A model generated the notes under the pieces. That model ran no database searches and was not told where the DNA came from. It was given only the letters and a program-made list of their open reading frames with translations. A stretch of 64,000 nucleotides of DNA, from contig NZ_JAIVAL010000003.1 in assembly GCF_020171985.1 (NCBI RefSeq), positions 1 to 64,000 on the forward strand, read 5' to 3'. The position numbers were made by a program, and so were the translations under genes. Positions 25,157 through 34,108 of this stretch are shown piece after piece. Each line of letters starts with the position of its first letter. Within the stretch, counting starts at the first letter, position 1. The stretch comes from Halobacillus halophilus (lineage in GTDB: Bacteria; Bacillota; Bacilli; Bacillales; Halobacillaceae).

Positions 25157-26635
25157 TTGAAAGTAAAAATTAAACATTTAATTTGTCTCTCAGGACTTGT
25201 ATTACTGCTAAGTTTTCTGCTCCCTATCAACGTTTCAGCCGCTGTGTTCGGTCCAGACTCCTGGGAACAATACCGGTTAAACAAAACAAATAACCCTGTT
25301 CACGGAGGATCCGTGGATGAAACCATCCGAAAAAAGTACCCCACCGATAATCAGCTTAGAGCTACTCCAGTGGTAGTTAATGACACCCTCTATATCGGAA
25401 ACCACAATACTGGAAGCTTGCAAGCCTTTAATGTAAAAAGTGGCGAGCGTCTATGGAAGTCTTCTGCTCCTAACTGGGTACATTCAGAAATGATATACAA
25501 AGACGGTGTTCTATTTGTAGGCTACGGGAACCGTTATTATCAGGAGAATGGTAACCGTGGAACCGGAGAAAGCGGAGTCCTGGCTGTAGATGCGGAAACA
25601 GGCGAAACCGTGTGGAAGTTTGATACGAATGGAGAAGTTATGCCTACACCTGCCATCCATGGAGATAATGTCTATATCACGGCAGGTGATGAACAGCTAT
25701 ATGGTGTAAACCGGGAATCAGGTGAACTGGACTGGCAGTTTGACCTTGGAAGTATCGTCAGTATGTCCTCTCCTGTCATTGAAGGGGATACTCTTTATGT
25801 CGGCGGAGGTGGAAGTGCAGATCAGTTCCATTTTAACGCCATCGATCTTGCCAGCCAAGAGCGGGTATGGGAAACCGAGTTCGACCAGGTAGCCGCTGGA
25901 CTGGACGATGTGCCTCCTGTCGTGAGTGAAACTTCGATCTATACGACTGCCCTCGTTAAAGCAGAAGGAGATAATATGTATGAACACATGTTGTATGAAA
26001 TGGACAAAGAAACGGGTGAAATCACTCATAAAGAATCCCTGGGAACAGGAGAGCATGTAAAAAATAATAAATCCGGTGCTCCTGTCCTGCAGGATGGAAC
26101 CATTTTTGTGGGAAGCCCTATTACACAAAAATTCTATGCCTTTGATACGGAAGCTAAAGAGATAAAGTGGGAATACGAAGGAGGCGTCAATAAAGCACCT
26201 CCTGTTGCCTATAACGAATATGTTTATTTTGGCAACGCAAAAGGGGACGTCTTCACTTTTGAAGCAGAATCCGGTGAATTGGTTAACCAGATGAAGCTAG
26301 GCGGTACCCTTGCCCCGGCCGGCGCGATTATTATGAACGAGCATTATATATCTGGAAGCCAGGACGGAAATGTTTACATTCAGCCGCTTGAAGATATTCG
26401 AACTCTAAGCGAATCGGAACTGTACACTGGTGAAAAGTCAGAAGAATTTACCGAAGTATCATCCGATCAGGCAAACGCTGGCGACTCCACGTCTTCATCA
26501 GAAGGCTCTGAAGAATCCAGTACCTCGTCGAACACGACCCTGATCATCATCCTTGTCGTATTAGCTTTAGTCCTTTTCTTAGGTATCTACTGGTATCGTA
26601 AAAACTCTGCAAAAAAGAAACCTCACTCAAAATAA
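25157..26635 (+). CDS. Secreted PQQ-type beta-propeller protein, C-terminally anchored
   Basis: 492 residues. Signal peptide at 1-30 (LICLSGLVLLLSFLLPINVSAAVFG). Residues about 60-410 hold seven to eight PQQ-like propeller repeats with the GxxxWxFxxxxxxxxxP pattern (ETVWKFDTNGEVMPTPAIHGDNVYI, LDWQFDLGSIVSMSSPVIEGDTLYV). A Ser-rich linker leads to a membrane helix (TTLIIILVVLALVLFLGIYWY) and a short basic tail (RKNSAKKK). The propeller should face outside the cell. Start TTG at 25157 follows GAGAGG at a long spacing of about 12 bases, so start certainty is moderate. No dehydrogenase residues are evident; a scaffold or binding role is likely. Confidence 0.82.
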   Translation: MKVKIKHLICLSGLVLLLSFLLPINVSAAVFGPDSWEQYRLNKTNNPVHGGSVDETIRKKYPTDNQLRATPVVVNDTLYIGNHNTGSLQAFNVKSGERLWKSSAPNWVHSEMIYKDGVLFVGYGNRYYQENGNRGTGESGVLAVDAETGETVWKFDTNGEVMPTPAIHGDNVYITAGDEQLYGVNRESGELDWQFDLGSIVSMSSPVIEGDTLYVGGGGSADQFHFNAIDLASQERVWETEFDQVAAGLDDVPPVVSETSIYTTALVKAEGDNMYEHMLYEMDKETGEITHKESLGTGEHVKNNKSGAPVLQDGTIFVGSPITQKFYAFDTEAKEIKWEYEGGVNKAPPVAYNEYVYFGNAKGDVFTFEAESGELVNQMKLGGTLAPAGAIIMNEHYISGSQDGNVYIQPLEDIRTLSESELYTGEKSEEFTEVSSDQANAGDSTSSSEGSEESSTSSNTTLIIILVVLALVLFLGIYWYRKNSAKKKPHSK

Positions 26636-26643
26636 TGCTATTT

Positions 26644-26676
26644 AAAAAGCCGCTCTTACAATAAGAGCGGCTTTTT
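26644..26676 (+). terminator. Bidirectional terminator
   Basis: AAAAAGCCGCTCTTA/TAAGAGCGGCTTTTT hairpin between convergent genes. Confidence 0.9.
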
Positions 26677-26684
26677 GATTCCTG

Positions 26685-27953
26685 TTATTGAGCTTTTCGC
26701 TGATCTTCTGAATGTCTGATGTTCGCCTTTAAGCGGCGGATATCCACTTTCGTTAGAATTGAAACAATCAAAGCAACGACGAACAAACCAGCAAAATAAA
26801 TCAAACTACTTTCATAACTGCCCACTGTATCTCTCATGAATGCGGCAAAAGATGGACCTACTAAGCCGGCCGCCGCCCATGCGGTTAAGATATAACCGTG
26901 AATAGCTCCGAGTTCCTTCGTTCCAAATAAGTCGCCGATGAAGGCAGGAATGGTTGAGAATCCTCCTCCATAACACGTATAAATAATCCCAAAGAAAATA
27001 ACAAACAGCGTAACCGATGTCGTCATAGGCAACACGATGAACAATACGATTTGAATAGCAAAGAAAATCAAATAAGTGGTGGAACGTCCAATATAATCGG
27101 ATGCTGTAGCCCAGGCAATTCGCCCGCCACCATTAAAAAGTCCCATAATTCCTACTAGAGAAGCAGCCGCTGCTGAGGTCATCCCTACGCTGTTTTCCGC
27201 AAGCGGTTTTGCAGCGGATATTACAGCGATTCCACAGGTAACATTAATAAACAGCATAATCCATAGATAATAGAAACGCTTCTTCTTCAAGGCTTCCTTG
27301 GCTCCGATGAATGCAAGGTCCATCTTATCAACATCCTCTTCCTCGGAGTCATCATAGCCTTCCGGCGTCCATCCTTCTGGCGGACGTGCCATGTAGAGAG
27401 AAGATAGAATCATAATAACAAAATAGGAAGCTCCTAAAATATAAAACGTCATAGCAATACCTACTGATCCGATTAGCCAGTTCATTACTGGGCTGGCAAT
27501 TGCGGCAGCAAAACCAAAGCCCATAATAGCCATGCCGGTTGCAAGTCCGCGTCGGTCAGGGAACCATTTAACCAATGTAGAGACAGGTGCTATGTAACCC
27601 ACACCAAGTCCAATGCCTCCAAGTACTCCATAAAATAAATAGAGCGCCCACAGTGACCCGAGATTAACAGCAAATCCTGAGCCGAATACTCCAATTCCAA
27701 AGAATATAGCAGCCGTAATACCAGCTACGCGCGGGCCATACTTTTCCACAAACCAGCCAAGAAATGCAGCAGATAATCCTAAAAATAAGATAGCTAAACT
27801 AAATGTAAATTGTACTTGCGATGAACTCCACCCAAATTCCTCTATTAATGGATTGGTAAAATTACTCCACGCATACACGGAACCAATGGAAATATGTATC
27901 CCTACCGCACATAAAGCGATCAGCCATCGATTCTTCACCTTCTGTTTTGCCAT
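26685..27953 (-). CDS. OFA-family MFS transporter (oxalate/formate antiporter type)
   Basis: 422 residues, twelve membrane helices. Begins KNRWLIALCAVGIHISIGSVYAWSNFTNPLIEEFGWS, the characteristic OFA start, with FLGWFVEKYGPR as the MFS loop 2-3 motif. The central loop is acidic (DDSEEEDVDKMDLAF). OFA members carry small mono- and dicarboxylates, not only oxalate and formate, so the substrate is open. Its gene is monocistronic and shares a terminator with the propeller gene. Confidence 0.9.
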   Translation of the reverse strand: MAKQKVKNRWLIALCAVGIHISIGSVYAWSNFTNPLIEEFGWSSSQVQFTFSLAILFLGLSAAFLGWFVEKYGPRVAGITAAIFFGIGVFGSGFAVNLGSLWALYLFYGVLGGIGLGVGYIAPVSTLVKWFPDRRGLATGMAIMGFGFAAAIASPVMNWLIGSVGIAMTFYILGASYFVIMILSSLYMARPPEGWTPEGYDDSEEEDVDKMDLAFIGAKEALKKKRFYYLWIMLFINVTCGIAVISAAKPLAENSVGMTSAAAASLVGIMGLFNGGGRIAWATASDYIGRSTTYLIFFAIQIVLFIVLPMTTSVTLFVIFFGIIYTCYGGGFSTIPAFIGDLFGTKELGAIHGYILTAWAAAGLVGPSFAAFMRDTVGSYESSLIYFAGLFVVALIVSILTKVDIRRLKANIRHSEDQRKAQ

Positions 27954-28372
27954 AATTGTCCTCCATTCGAGATAAATATGAATCTCTTACCTCTTTCCTT
28001 TCTTATGATATTTCAAACATACTTTGGCATATAAGGATATAATTTACATTGTATTCAATTAGTATAGGAGTGATGGTACTAGTGAACCTCCACTTCTTCA
28101 TCCATCCCCTGCGTTTTCGAAATCTGCGACCACTGCTAATCCGATTACGCTGAAAGCAGCAACAATCTCCACAGATGTCCTACCTTTTCTGAAAAAGAAC
28201 TTCTATTCTATGAGCAATTTTACGAATACGAAACATATTGGTATCAAAACTGTGGATATTGGTGTAGGGAAATCATACTTTTGTTTTCCTCAGCTATAAG
28301 TAAAGCTTAAAACTAGGACATGTCTATTTTGAATAACATGATATATAGTGACAATAACGAAGGAGCGTGGCT
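27954..28372. other. Intergenic stretch with short open frames, no confident gene
   Basis: About 420 bases. A 26-codon frame from 28073, after TAGGAG, encodes a basic peptide (FIHPLRFRNLRPLLIRLR). An overlapping downstream frame reads a Tyr-rich run (LFYEQFYEYETYWYQNCGYW) up to about 28305 but has no start. Together they could be remains of a gene, but I recognise neither. No terminator or repeat seen. Confidence 0.3.
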
Positions 28373-29785
28373 ATGCAAATTCATGTGGTGCAGCAAGGAG
28401 AGTCGTTATGGAGAATTTCACAAAAATATGGATCTGATATGAATCAGATTGTTCTTCTCAACCAGCTGAACAACCCTGATACTCTCGTCATTGGACAGAG
28501 CCTTGTGATTCCTGACCCGGTTCGTGAATATGTGGTGCAGCAGGGGGATAGTGTATATGCCATTGCTCAGCGCATCGGCGTAACAATTGAAGAGTTAGCT
28601 GAAGTGAATAATATTACGAACCCTGCACAAATTTATGCGGGCGAGATGTTGATCTTTCCATACTTTTCTCATGAGGTGCAGCCTGGTGAAAATTTATGGA
28701 GCATTGCTTCTCGTTATGGTACTAGAGTTAATCAACTGGTGCAGGTAAATTCGATCGCAAATCCTGCTCTCATTTATCCGGGGCAGACATTAAGAATTCC
28801 AGCACTGCCTCGCCCTTTAATCGAAATAAATGCGTACACGACTAAGCTCAATGTATCCGGGAGTCAGGAAGTCCGGTCGCTCGGCCGAAACTTTACCTAT
28901 CTTTCGCTATTTATGTATTCCATTCAGTCAGATGGAAGTATAACAGAACGAGATGAACAGCCTGTGCTGGATGCTGCTGCTTCTACTGGAGCACTACCGC
29001 TTCTCGTCCTCACTAACTTTTCGGGGGGATCCTTTGATTCTGATTTGGCTGCTGCTCTTCTTAGAGATTCACAACTTCAAGATACACTGATCACGAATTT
29101 GCTGGAAGTGATGGGTCAAAAAGGGTACAGAGGGGTGAATGTTGATTTTGAATACGTGTATCAAACAGATCGGGAGAATTACAATGATTTCTTGCGCCGT
29201 TTAACTGACAGATTGCGACCTCAAGGTTTTATCGTCTCAACGGCCCTTGCTCCTAAAATTAGCGCTGACCAACAGGGATTACTCTATGAAGCTCATGATT
29301 ATGAAACCCAGGCTACCATTGTAGATTTCATTGTTCTTATGACCTATGAGTGGGGCTGGGCCGGAGGAAGACCGTGGGCGATTGCACCGATTAACAAAGT
29401 GAGAGAGGTGCTTGATTACGCTGTAACCGTTATTCCCAGAAATAAAATACTAATGGGGATGCCGCTCTATGGACGCGACTGGAAGATCCCCTGGGTGGAA
29501 GGAACGCTCGCCCGAACCGTCAGTCCGGTGGAAGCCGTGCAGTTAGCTGCAAACTATGGAGTGGCTATTCAGTATAATGAAGAATTCCAATCTCCCTTCT
29601 TCCGCTATATGGATAACAACGGGCAGGAGCACGAAGTATGGTTTGAGGATGCTCGAAGTGTTCAAGCAAAATACGATACCATCAAAATTTATGGACTGAG
29701 GGGGGCGAGTTACTGGGTTCTCGGGAGTCCTTTTCCTCAAAATTGGCCTGTGCTGCAAAGTAATTTTCGTGTGAAAAAGTTATGA
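28373..29785 (+). CDS. LysM-GH18 cell wall glycosidase (YaaH/SleL-like)
   Basis: 470 residues. Three LysM peptidoglycan-binding repeats occupy about residues 1-46, 50-92 and 98-143 (IHVVQQGESLWRISQKYG, YVVQQGDSVYAIAQRIG, HEVQPGENLWSIASRYG). A GH18 catalytic domain follows, with active-site motif GVNVDFEYV and the substrate-binding TYEWGWAGGRPWAIAP. It has no signal peptide, as expected for spore proteins such as B. subtilis YaaH and B. cereus SleL, which cut muramic-lactam-containing cortex during germination. The ATG at 28373 has AAGGAG seven bases before it. It supports a spore-forming host. Confidence 0.9.
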   Translation: MQIHVVQQGESLWRISQKYGSDMNQIVLLNQLNNPDTLVIGQSLVIPDPVREYVVQQGDSVYAIAQRIGVTIEELAEVNNITNPAQIYAGEMLIFPYFSHEVQPGENLWSIASRYGTRVNQLVQVNSIANPALIYPGQTLRIPALPRPLIEINAYTTKLNVSGSQEVRSLGRNFTYLSLFMYSIQSDGSITERDEQPVLDAAASTGALPLLVLTNFSGGSFDSDLAAALLRDSQLQDTLITNLLEVMGQKGYRGVNVDFEYVYQTDRENYNDFLRRLTDRLRPQGFIVSTALAPKISADQQGLLYEAHDYETQATIVDFIVLMTYEWGWAGGRPWAIAPINKVREVLDYAVTVIPRNKILMGMPLYGRDWKIPWVEGTLARTVSPVEAVQLAANYGVAIQYNEEFQSPFFRYMDNNGQEHEVWFEDARSVQAKYDTIKIYGLRGASYWVLGSPFPQNWPVLQSNFRVKKL

Positions 29786-29818
29786 ATAACTAAGAGAGAA
29801 GCAATATTATCACCACTT

Positions 29819-30109
29819 CTATTGCCTTAATATTTTCTTTTCAGTCTGGATCGAAAACTTAGTAAAGTATGCACCAAGGAGTAAGAGTCCCATGGTAATG
29901 CCCCAACTGATAAGGCCAAGAAGATCAAACCAGTACGCCATAAGCTGGGTTACCGCGATCAGATAAAAGCAAATAGGTGTTAATGCACTTTTGAAGTCCG
30001 TATAACCCAGCTTTTTTCTCTTCTTAACCGTAAAGATTACAGACCCAACCAGGGCTCCTATTACAATAATGGATACTACTACATGGATCATCTCTCCTCT
30101 CGTAAACAT
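29819..30109 (-). CDS. Small membrane protein of unknown function
   Basis: 96 residues with three membrane helices (about 8-28, 45-65, 68-88): MIHVVVSIIVIGALVGSVIFTVKKRKKLGYTDFKSALTPICFYLIAV. Not recognised. Its start shares sequence with the end of the upstream 72-residue gene, so the two are likely co-expressed. Confidence 0.6.
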   Translation of the reverse strand: MFTRGEMIHVVVSIIVIGALVGSVIFTVKKRKKLGYTDFKSALTPICFYLIAVTQLMAYWFDLLGLISWGITMGLLLLGAYFTKFSIQTEKKILRQ

Positions 30110-30327
30110 TAGAATCCACCTCCGCCTCCAGAAGGAGGACCAGGAGGACCGCCTCTAAAGGATTTCTCTTTTTCAATTGCCCTGTCCACTTCTTTTTCTT
30201 TTTCCGTTTTCTCTCCCTTTTTCATTCCATGAGTATCATATTGTTTCTTCTGCTTTCGTTTATCGAGATAAATCATCATGGCTACAAACCCAATTAAAAA
30301 TAATCCCCACAGAATATTAGCAAACAA
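30109..30327 (-). CDS. Small membrane protein with Gly/Pro-rich tail
   Basis: 72 residues. One N-terminal helix (ILWGLFLIGFVAMMIYL), then a very charged stretch (DKRKQKKQYDTHGMKKGEKTEKEKEVDR), ending in GGPPGPPSGGGGGF. Family not recognised. An AGGAGG-type site precedes it. It is directly followed by, and overlaps by one base, the 96-residue membrane gene. Confidence 0.6.
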   Translation of the reverse strand: MFANILWGLFLIGFVAMMIYLDKRKQKKQYDTHGMKKGEKTEKEKEVDRAIEKEKSFRGGPPGPPSGGGGGF

Positions 30328-30571
30328 GTAATCTCCTCCTGAATCCTTTGGTCCAGCTTTTCCCTCTAATTTTAAATCCAGCTCTTTCTATACCAGAGTT
30401 TATCTGACCAGCCCCTCCATACTTATCTGACTTACTACCTATAAGTTAACATAATTATCCATAAACTTCGATTCGATGATGATTCTATATTTCTACGAAT
30501 GGCTATTTCTTCCTTTTTGAACTTCCCTTATAATAGAAGAATACTTTCTATTATTAAAGGAGTTCTCCCAC

Positions 30572-31498
30572 ATGCAGAAGCAAGCCTTGTACAACCTTAA
30601 AGGAGTCTGGCTCTTAATGCGCTCTATTGCCGTCGTCTCCTCCAGTGTCGCTACCATTGTTTCTACTGTTCTTCCTTTGTATTTGTATTTCACCTTCTCT
30701 ACCAATCAGCTTATGATTTTATTCCTTCTATTAATCTTTGGCGCCTTCCTCATCCATGGCATTCTCACTCATATCCTGAACGATTATGTAGACGATCTCT
30801 CCGGCACCGATTCATACAGCCCTGCTATATTATCGGGCGGAAGCCGCGTTATTCAATCTGGCTTTATATCATCAGCCAACCTCTGGAAAATTGGCAAAGG
30901 GCTGCTACTGCTTTTAGGTCTAACCATCATTCTTCTGTTTATATCCGGGTATCCAAAACTCGGGATTTTACTCGCAGTAGGAGTATGGGGGGCTGTGTCC
31001 TATTCGCTGCCACCGCTTCAATTCAGCTACCGCCCATTTTTAGGTGAATGGCTATCAACCTTCCCGTCTGTTCTCTTCCTCGGCCTTGCCGGTGCGTGGC
31101 TCACACTTGATTCTCTGCCGGAATGGGTCATGCAGAATGCTGTCATAAATGCTCTTTTTTGCATAGCCTGGGTAATGGTTCACCACATCCCCGATCGGGA
31201 GGCCGATAAAAAAGCAACACCTATGAAGCAGACGAGTGTCGTTTGGGCCGCAGATCGCTTAGGTATCGCTTACGCTCGTCTCCCAGCATTAATGTATTTC
31301 ACTTTTACAGTTCTATGTGCTTTTTGGCTCGGTGCAGATCGAGGGGTGGCTGCTCTCGGCGTAGTAGCAATGGCTGGAGCTTCTATTTATTTAATCTTTA
31401 AAATGAGCATGCATGATTATGAACAAGTTTCGGCCTACGAAAAGATCATTCTTATTTTAGCAATGGTCAATGCCGTATGGCTCGGAATATTTATTTAA
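30572..31498 (+). CDS. UbiA-like prenyltransferase family protein
   Basis: 308 residues with eight to nine membrane helices. HILNDYVDDLSGTD fits the first Asp-rich motif of UbiA prenyltransferases (NDxxDxxxD), and HHIPDREADKKA is a plausible second Asp motif. PLQFSYRPFLGEWLSTFPSVLFLGL matches the region between them in MenA-like members. The family joins prenyl diphosphates to aromatic acceptors at the membrane. Similarity looks distant, so acceptor and activity are uncertain. AAAGGAG precedes the ATG. Monocistronic. Confidence 0.7.
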   Translation: MQKQALYNLKGVWLLMRSIAVVSSSVATIVSTVLPLYLYFTFSTNQLMILFLLLIFGAFLIHGILTHILNDYVDDLSGTDSYSPAILSGGSRVIQSGFISSANLWKIGKGLLLLLGLTIILLFISGYPKLGILLAVGVWGAVSYSLPPLQFSYRPFLGEWLSTFPSVLFLGLAGAWLTLDSLPEWVMQNAVINALFCIAWVMVHHIPDREADKKATPMKQTSVVWAADRLGIAYARLPALMYFTFTVLCAFWLGADRGVAALGVVAMAGASIYLIFKMSMHDYEQVSAYEKIILILAMVNAVWLGIFI

Positions 31499-31512
31499 CT
31501 CACATTAGAATA

Positions 31513-31541
31513 AAAGCACTTCGAATGATTCGAAGTGCTTT
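31513..31541 (+). terminator. Bidirectional terminator
   Basis: Perfect 13-bp stem AAAGCACTTCGAA/TTCGAAGTGCTTT with a three-base loop. Confidence 0.8.
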
Positions 31542-31575
31542 CCCGGATTATTGACAAGTTAAGAGTAGAAGTATT

Positions 31576-31764
31576 TCACTTATTATTTCTGTCGCTCATT
31601 TGATCCAATTTTTGTTCAATCCGATCCAACTGTTTTCCTCTTTTTTTAAATGAAACAGCGAATGAAGTAATGCCCGTTATGATTAATAACAAAATAGCAA
31701 AGAAAAACAATTGAACAATCATATCTCCAATATTTAAACCACTTGAAGCTGTAAGTAAAAGCAT
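31576..31764 (-). CDS. Small membrane protein, DUF4083-like
   Basis: 62 residues. One hydrophobic helix (IGDMIVQLFFFAILLLIITGITSFAVSF) and a coiled-coil tail (KQLDRIEQKLDQMSDRNNK), as in DUF4083 proteins of Bacillus. The ATG at 31764 follows AAAGGGGG; the frame extends to 31794 without another ribosome site. Function unknown. Confidence 0.65.
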   Translation of the reverse strand: MLLLTASSGLNIGDMIVQLFFFAILLLIITGITSFAVSFKKRGKQLDRIEQKLDQMSDRNNK

Positions 31765-31873
31765 AAATGAGCCCCCTTTAAAAATGAAAATCACATCACA
31801 GCGACTTGAAGAAATTCGATGGTTCGTTTCTTCTTCCCTACTTCAAGTCTTTTAAATTTTTCTACGAATTCAT

Positions 31874-32524
31874 TCATTTGTTCTCGATGCTTTGTAATTC
31901 CATTAAGTCTTCTATGACCAAATCGGCTTCAGAAAGTTCTTCTTTACGGGCAAAATCAAAACGACAGCCAATAGCCTTAAGCCCATTTTCTTTAGCGGCG
32001 CGGAAATCAGACAGCCGGTCTCCAACTAAAGTTCCCTGGGTGATCTCATATTTTTTCATAATATGGTGGACTAAATCTGCTTTATCGAGCGACTTGATCT
32101 CTTGAATACTGAATGTTTCCGTCACCCATTGATCTAATTGATAATAGCCCACAATGGCATTTAAATAATCGGTTAGTCCATTGCTTGCTATGTAAATCTC
32201 GTATTGATTCTCTTTTAAGTATTGGAAAACTTCCTCCACATGAGGATATAGAGCCCCTTGTCCAGCTTTAATATTTTTCACCAAACACTCCAGAAAGTAA
32301 TCATTAGCTTCTTCCCTTACTTCTTCTGAATGATTAGGCAAGAGGGCTGCCCACACTTTCGGGAGCGGTACTCCCATAATCTCCCGATATTGAACTATCG
32401 GAGTGGCGTCATTCCATTTATTTTGTAACCTTAACTGATTAAACGTATCTTCTAAAGATAACTCTAAAATTCTGTCGGTTTGAAACAGTGTTCCATCCAT
32501 ATCAAAAATTACGGACTGTGTCAT
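31874..32524 (-). CDS. HAD-superfamily phosphatase
   Basis: 216 residues. Motif I FDMDGTLFQTD with the nucleophile Asp, motif II IASNGLTD, Lys in SLDKADLV, motif IV VGDRLSDFRAA. The alpha-helical cap between motifs I and II places it with phosphoglycolate phosphatase/PpaX-like enzymes. Substrate cannot be assigned. AAAGGAG lies before the ATG at 32524; the longer frame to 32566 has no site. Confidence 0.87.
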   Translation of the reverse strand: MTQSVIFDMDGTLFQTDRILELSLEDTFNQLRLQNKWNDATPIVQYREIMGVPLPKVWAALLPNHSEEVREEANDYFLECLVKNIKAGQGALYPHVEEVFQYLKENQYEIYIASNGLTDYLNAIVGYYQLDQWVTETFSIQEIKSLDKADLVHHIMKKYEITQGTLVGDRLSDFRAAKENGLKAIGCRFDFARKEELSEADLVIEDLMELQSIENK

Positions 32525-32664
32525 AAACTTTTCTCCTTTACGGTATCTCTTTTTTGGCTGGATCATTAGTCATTTTCACGGGTGCAATTTATTCAGATTC
32601 CAGTTTTTTTCAATATTAGACGAGGGTATGGAATAATAAATTTTATTTAAATAGGAGTGTTTGA

Positions 32665-32832
32665 ATGAGAACGAACATGATTTTAAAGATCCTGAGAATA
32701 ATAGGTGCAGCAGCCTTGCTTGCAGGCTTCTTCCTACAAATGCAGAGAACATACGATATCGTCATGAACATCATGCTTCTTGGATTTGTGTGCTGCATCA
32801 TTACAACCATTGCTATTGAAAATAGTCTATAA
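32665..32832 (+). CDS. Small two-helix membrane protein
   Basis: 55 residues: MRTNMILKILRIIGAAALLAGFFLQ, a short polar turn (MQRTYDIV), then MNIMLLGFVCCIITTIAIENSL. Two membrane helices are clear. ATAGGAG lies eight bases before the ATG. Not recognised. Confidence 0.6.
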   Translation: MRTNMILKILRIIGAAALLAGFFLQMQRTYDIVMNIMLLGFVCCIITTIAIENSL

Positions 32833-32860
32833 CAATGCATTATACGCATTTATCGGGCGG

Positions 32861-33124
32861 CTAGTCATTCAAAATCTGAATGCTTTTCACGTCGTATTCA
32901 TGAGGCGTCCACGCTTCTGTTGAGGTGTGATCAATCAACACCACTTCCACTTGCTGACCAACATTATATTTGTCGCTATCATTTACTATAATCTCATGGT
33001 GCCCAATAGATACCATGTCCCCTTCGATTTTAGTAATCTCACCGCTTAATCGAATCTCTTCTGAATGATTTGAGCATGCCGATAGCATAAAGCACATACA
33101 TAGGAGATTGAGAGCGCTTCTCAA
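32861..33124 (-). CDS. Small lipoprotein of unknown function
   Basis: 87 residues. Lipoprotein signal LLCMCFMLSACSNHSEE with lipobox LSAC. The mature part is a small beta-rich domain (IRLSGEITKIEGDMVSIGHHEIIVND...GQQVEVVLIDHTSTEAWTPHEYDVKSIQIL) like an OB or DUF3221-type fold. Exported and membrane-anchored. Convergent with the 55-residue membrane protein gene. Confidence 0.7.
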   Translation of the reverse strand: MRSALNLLCMCFMLSACSNHSEEIRLSGEITKIEGDMVSIGHHEIIVNDSDKYNVGQQVEVVLIDHTSTEAWTPHEYDVKSIQILND

Positions 33125-33221
33125 ATTTGCACCTCCAGAAAAATGATTTACCTTGCTTTTGAACAGTATTCATAATCGTAACATAGAAATTTACCAGGAG
33201 TTAGGTCGGCATTTAATATAA

Positions 33222-33254
33222 TACAAGACTCGTTCTAAACGAACGAGTCTTGTA
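33222..33254 (-). terminator. Terminator after the DUF1445 gene
   Basis: ACAAGACTCGTTC/GAACGAGTCTTGT 13-bp stem with a five-base loop. The U tract is short, so strength is uncertain. Confidence 0.6.
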
Positions 33255-33255
33255 C

Positions 33256-34023
33256 TTATCTGTCGTAATTTGGATCCACTTGATCCGTAATGAGCATATG
33301 ACCGGGTGCATGGGTAATCATAATCGGAGGCTTCGCTTGAAGTGCAACATTTTGAGGAGTGACCCCGCAAGCCCAGAACACAGGTGTCGAAGAAGCAGGA
33401 TCGAAATCAACAGGATCTCCATAATCAGGATGATGAAGATTAGAAATGCCAATGTCCTCCGGGTGAGCGGCGTGAACCGGACTTCCATGAGCCTGTCCAA
33501 ATCGTTCAGAGATTTCCAAAGCTTCATCCATTAGATTATTGGGAATGGCTCTCATGCTGACCACCATTTCCCCATCAAACATGCCAGCTTTCTCTAATGG
33601 AATGTTCGTCTTATACATCGGAACAACTTTCTCTTGCTCCTGATGAAGCATTGGAATGCCGCCCTCAACCAGGGCCTTTTCGAAGGTGAAGCTGCATCCA
33701 ATCAGGAAGGTTACGAAATCGTCCTGCCACACATCCATTACGTTCAGTACTTCTTCTGAAAATTCTCCATTGCGGTAAATACGATAGCGCGGCAAATCCG
33801 TGCGTATGTCCGCATCGGCAATTTCCGGGACGGTTTGACCGGCTTCAAGCACCTCAACTAATGGGCAGGGCTTTGGATTTCGAATACAAAAGAGTAGAAA
33901 ATCAAAAGCATATTCTTTAGGCAGGGTTACTAAATTAGTCTGAACGTATTTTTCACATAATCCAGATGTGGTCCCTGTCCTTTCTTCATTACGGAAACGA
34001 AGTCTCTGAGCTCCTGGCTTCAT
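33256..34023 (-). CDS. DUF1445 family putative hydro-lyase (YcsI/D-glutamate cyclase-like)
   Basis: 255 residues. The block LLFCIRNPKPCPLVEVLEAG, then DIRTDLPRYRIYRNGEF, FLIGCSFTFEKALVEGGI, and the end VFWACGVTPQNVALQAKPPIMITHAPGHMLITD mark the family that includes B. subtilis YcsI. A mitochondrial relative is D-glutamate cyclase; bacterial members are usually called putative hydro-lyases. Start at 34023 follows GAGGGGGG. Stands alone here, without the usual LamB/KipI neighbours. Confidence 0.88.
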   Translation of the reverse strand: MKPGAQRLRFRNEERTGTTSGLCEKYVQTNLVTLPKEYAFDFLLFCIRNPKPCPLVEVLEAGQTVPEIADADIRTDLPRYRIYRNGEFSEEVLNVMDVWQDDFVTFLIGCSFTFEKALVEGGIPMLHQEQEKVVPMYKTNIPLEKAGMFDGEMVVSMRAIPNNLMDEALEISERFGQAHGSPVHAAHPEDIGISNLHHPDYGDPVDFDPASSTPVFWACGVTPQNVALQAKPPIMITHAPGHMLITDQVDPNYDR

Positions 34024-34108
34024 AAATAGCCCCCCTCTTTTATAGATCAATATAACCCCTTAAACTTATTTCTAAGTGCACAGTTGTTCTTCTACTTTTT
34101 CCTTATAA

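Noticed and set aside
28073-28320. Short basic and Tyr-rich frames before the LysM-GH18 gene as a two-peptide system
   Set aside because: The second frame has no start and neither resembles a known peptide family; only noted as an intergenic stretch.
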